A stretch of DNA of 64,000 bases, from NCBI RefSeq assembly GCF_001577835.2, contig NC_029525.1, positions 18,164,731 to 18,228,730 of the forward strand, read 5' to 3'. The position numbers and the translations under genes are program-made. The stretch is from Coturnix japonica (Eukaryota > Chordata > Aves > Galliformes > Phasianidae). The notes beneath the pieces are model-generated. The model was not told where the DNA came from, ran no database searches, and saw only the letters and a program-made list of their open reading frames with translations. Below are positions 50,901 to 61,271 of this stretch, one piece after another (the first letter of the stretch is position 1; the number at the start of each line of letters is the position of its first letter).

Positions 50901-53900
50901 ACAGGGGTGTGAAGATGGGGCTGAGCAGCTCCTCGCTCCCCTCAGACCGGCTGTGGCAGTGCTGAACCAACTTTCCCTCGCAGCTGGAGCGCGCGGAGCT
51001 GAATGAATCCATGTGTGCATGAACTGCGCTCCAGAACAACCGAGCTTGGAAATGGCTGCAGGTTCTGAGGAAGAAAGGAGTCTTTGCGGTGCACATGACT
51101 GGACCAAAGCCAAAACCAGGAAGCTGTAAGGCCCACCTGAATGCCCTTTGGGAGCGGGAGGGTAATGGAGGGGCAGCTCTGGTTCAAACGTCTTGTTCTC
51201 ACTTGAGTGAGCGAGTCAGCTTCCAGCAGTCATCCCTAATGGAGCAGACCAACTGCCTTCAAGGGCTGGGAAGCTTGGAAGTTGGTGCTGTGGTGTGGTG
51301 CCACTCAGAGTGGCTTAGCCAAGTTAAATTGCGTCCGCTTCCCTCCCATTCTTCTTCTGAGCTAGTCCTGTGGTTGTGTTGTGCAGTTGAAGCCTGGAAG
51401 GAGAACGTCTGGAGGCAGCNNNNNNNNNNNNNNNNNNNNNNNNNACGGGAATAATGGGCTGTGATACGGGGATGGGGCTCGGGGCCGGCGGCGGGGAGCG
51501 GGGGGAGCAGGGGCGGGGTGTCGGTGTCGTTGGGGTGTCGGTGTCGGTGTCGGTGTTGGCGGTCCCGGTGCTGTCGCGCCGCTGAGGCCGCTCCGCCCGT
51601 AGCGAGGTGCTGGCGGCCGAGGCCGTGACGTGCCTGAACCGCGCCCTGTCCGCGCTGCGGGACATATGGGAGGAGATCGGCATCCCCGAGGAACTGCGGC
51701 TCGAGCGGACCGGGGCTGTGAAGAGACACATCAAGGTCAGCGGGGGACGGGGCGGGACGGGACGGGCCGTGTTGTGTTGTGTTGTGCTGTGCTGTGCTGT
51801 GCTGTGTTGTGTTGTGCTCCATGCTGTGCTGTGTTGTGTTGTGTTGTGTTGTGCTGTGCTGTGCTGTGCTGTGTTGTGTTGTGTTGTGCTGTGTTGTGCT
51901 GTGCTGTGTTGTGTTGTGCTGCATGCTGTGCTGTGCCGTGTTGTGTTATGCTGCATGCTGTGCTGTGTTGTGTTGTGTTGTGCTCCATGCTGTGCTGTGC
52001 TGTGCTGTGCTGTGCTGCATGCTGTGCTGTGCTGTGTTGTGCTGTGCTGCATGCTGTGCTGTGCTGTGTTGTGTTGTGTTGTGCTGCATGCTGTGCTGTG
52101 TTGTGTTGTGTTGTGCTGCATGCTGTGCTGTGCTGTGTTGTGTTGTGCTCCATGCTGTGCTGTGTTGTGTTGTGTTATGCTCCATGCTGTGCTGTGCCGT
52201 GCTGTATTGTACTGTATTTTGCTCCATGCCATGCCGTGTTGTACCGTGTTTTGCTCCATGCCGTGCTGTGCCTCAGAACCTGCTGGACATGATGGTGGCG
52301 GAGGAGGAGCGCCTGAGGGAGCAGATGCTGCAGACCGTGGCCGTGTACAGGAAGGAGCTGGACGGCCTCTGTGCCGAGCTGCACGCTGAGCCCTTCCAGG
52401 TGAGAGCCACAACTGGAGCCTGCCCCGGAGCTGGGCTGAGCCCGAGGCTGCACCCAACGAACAACGGCCCGGGGTGGGGCTGGGAAGCNNNNNNNNNNNN
52501 NNNNNNNNNNNNNCCACTGAGCTCTGGAGCTGCATCCCAGTTCTCTGCTCCCAAACCTCCAAGTACCTGAGTTGCATCCAGAGAACTGCAGGGAATGAGC
52601 CCTGATCCCCCGCTTCCTTCAGACGCAGGAGGGGAGCACCATCCTGCAGATGGTGAATGAATTACGGGCCCGCGTGGAGGTGCTGCTGAAGCAGAAGAAG
52701 GACAGGAAGCAGGAGCTGAAGGCTCTGCAGGAACAGGATAAGAACCTGTGCGACATCCTCTGCGTGTCCCTCTTCAGCATTGATGATGGTGCCGTGCCCA
52801 GCCTGGACGAGCTGGACCGCTACCGACGCCACGTGGCCTCACTCAGCGCAGAGAAGGTGAGCGGGAGGGGCCCAGAGCTCTGGGGAGGGGTTGGGGGGCT
52901 GGGAGGTGCCCACCGGGTCTTCATGGAGCTGCTCATCTCCAGGAGCGAAGGCAAGAAGAATTTGTCAGCATCAAGCGGCAGGTGGTGCAGTGCATGGCGG
53001 AGCTGGAGCACAGCCCTGACACCAGCTTTGAGCGGGACGTGGTGTGTGAGGATGAGGAGGCGTTCTGCTTGTCCACAGATAACATTGCTAACCTCCAGAG
53101 CCTGCTGCAGCAGGTATGTGGGCACACTGAGCTGGCGCTGCCGTGACTGGTGGCACTGCAGGGGCTGTTTGCGTGCCCACGTGTAGAAGCTGTTGCTTGG
53201 AAATGTTGGAGGACGAGCAGGGGGTGTGAGATGGGGCTGAGCAGCCTCCTCGCATCCCTCAGCACCGGGCTGTGGCAGTGCTGAACTCACACTTTCCCTC
53301 TGCAGCTGGAGGCGCGGCGGGCTCTGAATGAAGCCATGTGTGCAGAACTGCGCTCCAGAATCACCGAGCTTTGGGAAAGGCTGCAGGTTCCTGAGGAGGA
53401 GAGGGAGTCTTTTGCGGTGCACATGACTGGATCCAAAGCCAAAACCAGGGAAGCTGTAAGGACCACCTGATGTCCGTTGGGAGCGGGAGGGTAATGGAGG
53501 GGCAGCTCTGGGTTTCACGCTTGTTTGCTCATCTGGAGTGGAGGAGCAGCTTCCAGCAGTCAGGCCTAATGTGAGCAGACCAAACCTGCCTTCAAGGGCT
53601 GGGGAAGCTTGGAGTTGGTGCTGGTGGTTGGTGCTCACTCAGAGGTGGCTTATGCGAAGTTAAATTGCGTCCTGCTCCTCTCCCATTCTTCTTTTCTGAG
53701 CCTGTCCTGTGGTTGTGTTGGCAGTTGAAGCTGGAAGTAGAACGTCTGGAGGAGCTGAAGCTGCAGAACATGAAGTCCGTGGTTCAGGCGATCCGCACGG
53801 AGCTGGCTGAGTACTGGGACAAATGCTTCTACAGCCAGGAGCAGAGGGACGCCTTCAGTCCCTATTACGATGGTGGGTGGTGGCTCTTCCTTGTAACTGA

Positions 53901-56900
53901 CTCCCTTGAGGGAGCTGCAGCAGATCTGCTGCCAAGAAGGGCTGCTGAGTGGTGCGGGGACCCTGGGTGCTTCCTGAGTGTGCTGCTGTCTCTCTCCAGA
54001 GGAATATACAGAGGCCTTGCTCCAGCTCCACGATACTGAGGTGGGGAAGATGAAAAGTTACTACGAAACACACAAGGAGCTGTTTGAGGCTGTTCACAAA
54101 TGGGAGGAAAACTGGAAGCTGTTTCTGGAGCTGGAGGTATTGGGCAGTGCTACATCTCCAGGCTGTGCGTGGGGGTTGGTGGGGGAATGCAGTGCTGTGC
54201 CTGGAGCACCGGTGTGAGCCACTCTGTAGAGTTTGTGCAAGTGTTGCACTACTAAGGTGACTTCCTCTAGGGCCCATGGGAGTGCCAGGCACTGAGGCTG
54301 GGCCCTGTCTCATTATCTCCTGACTTATTTTCTATGCTAGAGGAAAGCAGCTGACCCCAATCGCCTCGCCAACCGCGGGGGGAGCCTGCTAAAAGAAGAG
54401 AAGCAGCGAGCAAAACTGCAGAAGACCCTTTCCAAGGTAGGTACAGACCTGAAGAAGCAGCTGTGGTCCTGAACAGGTACATGTACCACTAACCAGGGAG
54501 AAGCACAGCACTTAGAGCACCAGCAAGGGCTCTCTCTGGGCAGGGAGCTGCCCATGTCCAGGATGACAGCTCCTATACTGCCCTCCTGTCCTGATCAGCT
54601 GCAGGAGGAGCTGGAGAGCAGGATCCAGGCCTGGGAGCAGGAACGTAAGGAGCCTTTCCTGGTGAAGGGACAGCAGTTCATGGAGTACGTGACAGAGCAG
54701 TGGCAGCTGTATCGCATGGAGAAAGAGAAGGAGAAACAGGAGCGGGTGAGTACAGAGTCAAATGTGCTATCATGGCCCGGCAACCAGGCTGCCGATGGCC
54801 CAGCCCTGCTTTGTGGGCAGAGCGGTTCCAGCCCACATTCTCTACCAGCTCTCTAGGGCAGAGGGGCTCTTCCTGTTCTTTCCTGACTCCGTGTGGTCAC
54901 CTTCCTTAAGCAGCAGGGCAGGTGGCTGCCTGCATGTGTTGAGCCTCGGCTGCTAAAGACCTGTAGTGTTTGTACTCTACTTTTACTGAAGCACCCGCTC
55001 TCCTGCCTGCAGGGCTTTTGCCTGATAGCAAGAGCCTGTCCTTCCCCTGACACTGGGTGCTGGGCAGGAGTTCCATGGAGCTGTGCAGCCAGCTGCGTGC
55101 TGCTCCTCTGCTCGGGTTTGTGAGTGTAGATATTTCACACAGCAACTGAAGAAAAGCCGCCAGATTGAGACAGAGATGATGTATGGGAGCACCCCAAGGA
55201 CTCCTATCAAGCGCCGAGTGCTTGGCCCCCACACACCTGGCAAAGTAAGGAAGGTAAACTGTCCATGATGGGCATGGGGTGCTTGGCTGAGACCCTGCCA
55301 GGGCTTGAGCTAGGCGAGTGCTTTGGGAATGATGGTGTTATATAGCCTTCTCTCTGGGCTTAGTCTCACAAGGAGATGCCAGAAGGACTCAGGCATACTG
55401 CAGCAGCATAAGAGAATCTTATGCTGTAAGTGGGTACAGGGGGTGGGCTCTGGGTACCTCTGTTATCTGTTGGGATAATGGGATCTGTTGCCCTGCTCTG
55501 GAGCCAGTGCTTCCACTGTGGTTTTCCTGGTACGGAGCATCCCTTGTCTCCCTCCTCACTCTGTGCTCTGTTTTCCTCCAGCTCAATGGCACTTCCCTCT
55601 CCACTGCCACTCCCAACAGCACCATTCGTTCAGCTTTTGGGGCAACTCTCTTCCATTCACCAACGTCACGGCTGCCACCTTCTGGAGGGAAGGTGAGAGG
55701 CTCTATGGAGCATCCCTGCTCACACTGTGGGTTGGTGCAGTGCTGCTGTACAATGCTGCCAGGCCAGGTTGCACTCAGCTGCCACCTCCTGAGCTACAAA
55801 GGCGGGTCTGTTGGTCCCTGCTATGCTATGCAGCCATGCTGCTGGTAGGATGTTCTGGGGACCAATACTGCCCGAGTTAAAAGGGGATGGTAGCATGCAG
55901 GGAATCTCCCTCCAGCCCAGATTTCTGTTGTTTCTGGGCCTTAGACCTAAGATGCAGGGTTATAGGAGCTCCAAGTGCAGGGCAGCAGCCACGAGTCCAG
56001 CACCGTGCTGCAGGCTGCCCTCAGGTTATAGGAGCTTCAAGTGCTCACACATCTGCCTCCTGTCGCACAGCTTGGCCAGGCTCGGACCCCCAACCGCGTG
56101 GCTGCGAAGGCCCCCCGGCCCGGACACAGGGAACGGAACAAGGAGAACCTGTCACAGCTGAACGGAACCACCCTGAGCGGTGGGTGCAGCCCCGCAGTCC
56201 CTGCCCAGCGTAACCACAGCGTTAATTCTGTTGCCAGCACCTATTCTGAGTTTGCGGTAATTCACCTCTTCTGAACATGCCTCCCCTCACTGGGCTGCAC
56301 CTGGGCTGTGCTCCCCGCTCCTCCCAGAGCACCCAGGGCCACCGCTGTGCACAGCCCAACCTCTGCCCTGCGCAGAGCGGCTGCTCCTGCCAGCACCCAC
56401 GGCACCAGCTGCTGACTCTGTGTCAGGAACTTCAATTGAAGTTTGGTGACCGAGGCCGAGCACTGCTCCATCACGTGCAGGCCCTGAGCAGCCCAGTGGG
56501 GATCTGATGTTTACACAGGAGGATGGTGATGCTTCGCTCCTGCCTGCCCCTGCAAGAGCAAAGCTGTGCCTGTGACACGGTCCCATCGTGCCAGGCCTCC
56601 TGCAATGCCCTGCTGTAGCAATGCAGCCATCCTCCAGAGCTGGGTCTGCGCCCAGCTGCTGAGCAGAGAACCTCCTTGTGGTTTGATGCAATGTGTCATG
56701 GAGGGCGTGCCCCCTTCCAGTCCAGGGAGGGCCTGGGTAGCTGGCAGCAGCAGCACTCTGTCACTGTACTAACAGTCGCTGGGAGAAGGGAGGGTGGGAG
56801 ACTTTTCCTGCAGCCTGCATGGCTTCATCAGTGCATGCGCTGTGCCCTCAGCCCACAGGGAGGGATCCTTGTTCCACTTGTTCTGCTGGCATGAGGTGTG

Positions 56901-57599
56901 CTGGACGAGCAGAGGCTCCCGGGGGCGTGGAGGAGGGTGATCTCCGCTGTGGGCTGGAGCTTTGCTGCCCGGAAGCCTCTGCCCTTCAGACTCCCATGTC
57001 CATGAGCTAACCTCTTATGTCTCGTACCGATGTAAGCATCACTCCCCATGGCAGTCAAGCAAGTGCTGAGGCTGCCCTGACACCAGGCCCTGCTCCCTTG
57101 CATCTGTGCTGCTCTGCTGGGCAGAGGCAGGGTCCTGCAGAGCTTCCTTCTGCAGCTGCACGCTGCTGTCTGCACCTACCCCCTGCCTGTGCTCCTGCTT
57201 CCCCTCCCCACAGCCAAAGGCCACCTTGTTGGTGCTGAGAGCTGCCCAGGACCAGCACTGTGTGTGCTGCCAGCTGCAGGACAGAGTCCCATCTCCTCAC
57301 GTGGGGCTCTTTGGGCAGCGTGCACCACTGCTTCTGGGATGCTCCCAGTTCTCTCCCAGCTCCTGGGGTCAAATCCTGACTCCTGTCTCTTACAGCACGA
57401 GGGCAGGGCTTTGTCTTCCCAAACAAACAAGCAGCAGCTCTGTCACTGTCTCTCTCTGTGGCCCTTGACACAGCTGCCTTCTCCCGCCCCTCATCCTTAT
57501 CTCTGCTTTTTGTACCCACAGCGTGAACTCTCCAAGGCCTCCAGGTGCGATACCAGCTCCCGCATCCTCAACTCCACCACCACCAATGCCTTCTGCTGA
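47985..57599 (+). CDS. PRC1: PRC1, protein regulator of cytokinesis 1
   Basis: Antiparallel microtubule cross-linker of the spindle midzone (MAP65/Ase1 family). Fourteen exons: 47985-47995, 51603-51735, 52277-52399, 52623-52856, 52943-53113, 53306-53455, 53725-53872, 54000-54136, 54341-54436, 54599-54745, 55143-55253, 55582-55692, 56071-56256, 57522-57599. All are in phase and give 611 residues (human about 620). Exon 1 encodes only MRR. Long coiled coils (QMLQTVAVYRKELDGL, RQEEFVSIKRQV) lead into the spectrin-like microtubule-binding region (LADPNRLANRGGSLLKEEKQ). A basic Ser/Thr-Pro tail follows, with CDK-type sites (YGSTPRTPIKRR, LGPHTPGK) and the conserved NSVASTYSEFA. The 14-residue segment found in the long human isoform before RELSKAS is not seen. 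An error-rich second copy of exons 2-7 lies in intron 1. Confidence 0.94.
47998..48556. repeat. (gggaac)n-type array in PRC1 intron 1
   Basis: About 560 bp of imperfect gggaac / ggaacg / gggaga hexamers starting two bases after the exon 1 donor. Open frames through it are purely repetitive. Confidence 0.95.
48900..49260. repeat. (tgtgctgtgt)n low-complexity tract, copy A
   Basis: TGTTGTGCTGTG-type repeats with periodic gctccatgc interruptions, equivalent to the tract at 51770-52265 but shorter and noisier. Confidence 0.85.
49507..50178. repeat. 15-bp minisatellite (gggatgcagcgctgt)
   Basis: Long array with nearly perfect copies at about 49600-49750 and 50085-50160, and scrambled copies between. 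It occupies the exact place where the clean PRC1 copy has a 25-N gap (52489-52513). Confidence 0.92.
51420..51444. other. assembly gap, 25 N
   Basis: Twenty-five undetermined bases separating the error-rich copy from the clean copy of PRC1. Confidence 0.99.
51770..52265. repeat. (tgtgctgtgt)n low-complexity tract in PRC1 intron 2
   Basis: About 500 bp of alternating tgttg and tgctg units with gctccatgc/gctgcatgc spacers about every 40-60 bp, filling nearly all of the intron between exons 2 and 3. Confidence 0.92.
52489..52513. other. assembly gap, 25 N, in PRC1 intron 3
   Basis: The flanks match 49471-49498 on the left and about 50190 on the right in the error-rich copy. The missing sequence is probably the 15-bp minisatellite. 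Confidence 0.97.
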
Positions 57600-57791
57600 G
57601 GCGCTGCCATGGGCTCCAGCTCCCTGTAGTTGTAGTGAGTCGCTGTGCTGGCAGTTCCCGGCCCCAGGGGCCGCTGCTCTCGGTTTTATTCTTAGTGAGC
57701 TCCCAGGTCAGCCCCGCTGTGCAGCGCTGGGGGGTCCCACCTGCGAGGGCAGCGGCTAAAAGGGGCACTTTTAAATTTGTTTTTATTTGTG

Positions 57792-57797
57792 ATTAAA
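57792..57797 (+). terminator. poly(A) signal ATTAAA of PRC1
   Basis: ATTAAA 193 bp after the PRC1 stop codon in an AT-rich 3'UTR. A second plus-strand AATAAA at 58627-58632 could serve a longer form. Confidence 0.6.
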
Positions 57798-57799
57798 GA

Positions 57800-58620
57800 T
57801 TTAAGACTCAAAGACAGTCTGGGGGTAGCGTAGCAGTGGGTGCTGCAGCCCAGCGCGGTGGTGGCGTGAGGGCGCAGGGCTCTGCCTCGCTCCGTGTGCA
57901 CTGGGACAGACAGGACCAAGCACAAATAACTTTTTCTCCCCCTCCCACCTGTAGCTGTCGTCTCCTGGGCTTTCCCTCTGTCCCCATCATATCCGCTGTG
58001 TTTCAGTCAAGGCTTTAGCCGAGGTTTCCCCAGCACCCACGCTGGGCTGCATCTCTCTAGGAAGGCAGTGTGGGTATTTGTGTCCTGCAGGTGCCCTGTG
58101 CTCCCGGAGCTCAGTGTGCTGCTTCCCTGCATCTTCTGCCCTCCCTGCAGCAGGCAGGGGTGAGGGCTGGGGGAACAGCCCCAGCAGCTCCTTGAGCTCG
58201 GACAAAGTCCAGCAGCCTCCAGTGCTGCCCCTTGCCCTGCTGTGCTCCAGCTGCACTCAGCAGTAAAACACACTGGTTGGTAGTTTGCACCTTTCTTAGC
58301 TCGGCCCTCAATCATGACTAATTTGCACCTTGTTATCACTACAGCTCCCCACCTGCTGTTATTTATCCCCAAGTTCTGTCTCCATACCCTGTAACTGTAT
58401 ATACTGTTTATGAGAATAATGCATATCTGTATATATAGCCGCTGCTGTTTGTGTGTTCGTTGGGATGACTGCAATCTCTGTTCTCGGAGCCTGGAGGGGG
58501 CAGAGCGAGGGCTGGGCACTTCCCCCTCCTCCCCTCTTGCCCCCCCCAGGGCCTGGAACAGGCAGGAACCGTCCTTGGGAAGCACCGTGAAGCACAACTG
58601 CTGCTGTTACAAAACAAATA
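57800..58620. other. intergenic DNA between PRC1 and RCCD1
   Basis: About 0.8 kb between convergent genes. It contains no supported exon. The AT-rich part at 58270-58440 has no recognisable repeat. Confidence 0.5.
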
Positions 58621-58623
58621 AGA

Positions 58624-58629
58624 TTTAAT
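58624..58629 (-). terminator. poly(A) signal ATTAAA of RCCD1
   Basis: Reverse-strand ATTAAA 87 bp beyond the RCCD1 stop. It overlaps a plus-strand AATAAA (58627-58632), so the AT-rich patch could serve both strands. Confidence 0.6.
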
Positions 58630-58715
58630 AAATACATTCGTTCTGCGTCATCTTCAGCCGTGGCGCCGCTCCAGTCTGAGCTGTGATGTGCAGCAGCGCC
58701 GCTCCAGCACTGAGG

Positions 58716-60940
58716 TCAGGGATGGGGGCTGAGCTCTCCTGGGCAGCTCCCACGCTCAGTCCCAGCTTTCAGGGCTGGAGCTGTGCTGTGGGGATGGGAG
58801 CCCTGCGCCCCTCCCTGCTGCAGGACGCAGACATAAGTGCTCCAGGGCCCACAAACCACCTCCAGCGCCTGCAGCCCCTGAGCCCGGAGCTGCTCCACAC
58901 GCCGTGGCTGGTCGCAGCTGGCGCGGTCCCTGTGCCCGAGCTGCCCGTATTTCCCTGTGGGCAGAGCAGCGCAATGTGGGGCCTGGTGGGAAGATTCACC
59001 CCTGGGGCCAGCAGCAAAAGGTGCCAGCGCCCCAAACCAGCCCCTGTATAAGCAAAACAGGAGCAGAACCACAGAGCAGAGGCAGCGCTTACCCCAGCCC
59101 CAGGTGTACAGCTCTCCGCCTCCTGCAACCAGGACAGTGCCGTCAGCCCCCAGGCCGGGGGATGCAGGACCCCCCCATCCCCGGGCACTCACTTGTGACC
59201 GCAGCCGTGTGCCGTGAACCGCAGCTCACCGCAGCCACTGCCGGCTCCATCGGGAGGTCCAGCAGGGCTGGGAAGGCCTGGATGGAGATGAAGGCAGCGC
59301 CCGGCGGCTCCCCGGGCAGCGGCGGATCTTGGAGCCCTGCACACAGCTCTGCTCAGCCCCACAGCTGAGCCCGGCGCTGCTGCAGCCCCACGGCGTCCTC
59401 ACCTGCACCCACGTCCTCATCCTCTCCCTGCTGCTCCGCCACCGCCCGGGAGGGCAGCCCCAGTTGTCCCGACTCGTTCCAGCCCCACACGTAAAGGTCT
59501 CCCCCATCTGTGGAGGTCGGGTCCCGGTCAGGTCGCAGCAGGAGCTGCCGCCCCGCGCCCCCGTCCAGCACCGAGCCCCTCACCGCTGATACAGGCCGAG
59601 TGCCACCCGCCGGCTGCCACCTCCCTCACGGGCAGCCCGCACAGCGCCTCCACCAGCCGAGGCTGCTGCTCGGATTCCAGGCTGCCGTGGCCGAGCTGCC
59701 CGTGCCTGTGGGGAGACACAGACAGAAGGACACAGACAGACGCCTCCCCCGCTCTGTGCCGGCTGCTCCTGTGTGTGCAGCTCATCCTACGGGGCTGCAC
59801 AGTACAGCAGGAATCTGCAGCCCAGTGAAACGGGAAGACCAACGATTAATATCCATAAATACAAGCCCCGCTGAGCTGACTGCTATGACAACAGGCACCA
59901 ACTGCACTGAAAGCCAACGCAGCTGGACCGACCCTGAGTGCTGCAGAAGGAGCCGGCCCTGTCTGCACCGTGCTTCTCCATCAGCTTCGTCTCATGTAAA
60001 CGGCAAAGAGAGAAACAGACAAAGCTTCCCATAGTGCCGCTGGGTTCTGCTCAGGGACACACACCGACACGGGACCGTCACTGTCAGCTCAGCCACGAGC
60101 AGCGCCCCGAGCACAACGGGGCACTGAGCGTCCACAGGGCGCAGTGAAGAACCGAGACCGGAGTCGCTCATTGCAGTCAGTGTTTATGTGTAGCAGCAGC
60201 ACGAGAACAGGAGCTCGGTTCGCTCCCAGCTCGGCTGGGCGCTCTGCCGGCTCCCTCAGCAGGTGATCGCTGTTTGATAGCGCTCAATAACCCACGGCCA
60301 CCCCGCGCCCCCCCGCTCACCTGCCGGCTCCCCAGCCGTACACCTCCCCGGCCTGTCCCAGCCCCACCGCGTGCTCGTGTCCCAGCGCCAACGCGCGGAG
60401 CGGCGTCTCCCGTGGCAGCGCGGTGTAGAACGGCGGCCGCGGGGCCACGAACCCGCCCGGCAGCAGCGGCAGCGCGGGGCGCGCTCCCGGCGGCAGCTCC
60501 CGGCTCCACGCGGGCTCCCCCCGCAGCTCGTCCCGCAGCGCCGCCGCGAGGGGCCACGCCTGCACCGCCGCGCCCCGCAGCAGCACCACGTGCGTCTCCG
60601 ACGGCAGCGCCGCCGTGCAGTCCTCGGGCAGCGGCCGCCGCCGCCCCGCGCTGAGCAGCTGCAGCCCGGAGCCTGCGGGAGCGGCGGCGTCAGCGGAGCC
60701 GGGGGGGGGACGGTCCCAACCCCGCCGGGATCCGAGCGCCGCGGGGCGGCAGAACGGAGGAACCTCGGGGCCGGGGGGGGGGAGCTCACCCGTGTCCAGC
60801 ACCGCGCAGCTCCACGCGGGACACACGCGGCGGATCACGGCGCCCTTCAGCCCCAGGCGCTGCCGCCCCGGCCCCGGGGCCCCCGCCGCCTCCTCGGCGT
60901 TGAGGCCGAACAAGAACCAGGAGCGGCGCGGATCCGCCAT
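58716..60940 (-). CDS. RCCD1: RCCD1, RCC1-repeat partner of KDM8
   Basis: Beta-propeller protein that in mammals binds the histone demethylase KDM8/JMJD5 and affects H3K36 methylation and chromosome segregation. Seven exons in transcript order: 60790-60940, 60321-60672, 59584-59705, 59403-59507, 59193-59336, 59093-59122, 58716-58954. All are in phase and give 380 residues (human 376). RCC1-type repeats are visible as [35 protein letters not shown] and [17 protein letters not shown], each followed by an [17 protein letters not shown] or CGPWSTYV strand. The penultimate exon is only 30 nt. The protein continues about 35 residues past the conserved [12 protein letters not shown], where human RCCD1 stops soon after. 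The start is [13 protein letters not shown]. Confidence 0.94.
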
Positions 60941-61271
60941 GAAGGGGGGGGGGAGATGGGGGCGGAAGGGAGCGGGCGGGGCCGGAGGGACGGGAGGCGG
61001 AGCCGCCGTTAAGGAGCAGCTGCAGTTCATCCTGCGGGGCCGGAGCCCCGGTAAGGCACGGGAGGGAATGCGGCCCCAGCTCTGCGGTGTGTCGGCCCCA
61101 GCATCGCGGTGTGTCAGCCCCACAAGCGGCGTGCGGCCCCGGGCGGCCCCCGAGCAGCGCGGTGAGCAGAGCGGGGCAGCATCGCATCGCATTGCATCGC
61201 ATCGCATCGCATTGCATCACATCGCATCGCATCGCATCGCATTGCATCGCATTGCATCGCATCCCATCCCA
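60941..61271 (-). other. UNC45A 3' end / RCCD1 promoter interval
   Basis: Only 331 bp separates the UNC45A stop from the downstream RCCD1 ATG on the same strand. It is CpG-rich near RCCD1, and no canonical poly(A) signal for UNC45A is visible. Confidence 0.5.
61180..61270. repeat. (gcatc)n pentanucleotide array
   Basis: About eighteen copies of gcatc with occasional attgc variants. On the minus strand the array begins immediately after the UNC45A stop codon. Confidence 0.95.

Larger units (their letters stand above)
48539..51419 (+). other. indel-rich second copy of PRC1 exons 2-7 (probable assembly artefact)
   Basis: This block is collinear with 51445-53760. Shared landmarks include gggctgtgatacggggatgg at its start, exon 2-like sequence at about 48692-48832, exon 3-like at about 49272-49404, exon 4-like at about 50297-50537, exon 5-like at about 50620-50800, exon 6-like at about 50982-51127 and the start of exon 7 at about 51386. 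Introns match as well as exons. Differences are mostly one- or two-base insertions and deletions spread evenly over exon and intron, so every exon loses its frame. It ends at a run of 25 N. This pattern fits an uncorrected long-read segment placed beside the clean copy better than a biological pseudogene. Confidence 0.85.

Noticed and set aside
48539-51419. A true tandem duplicate or pseudogene of PRC1
   Set aside because: Errors are mostly indels spread evenly through exon and intron, and the block is bounded by an N gap. This fits sequencing error better than ageing. It is kept as an assembly finding.
51607-52570. Cys/Val/Leu-rich open frames of over 200 codons in PRC1 intron 2
   Set aside because: They are translations of the tgtgctgtgt low-complexity tract. 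The real exons lie on either side.
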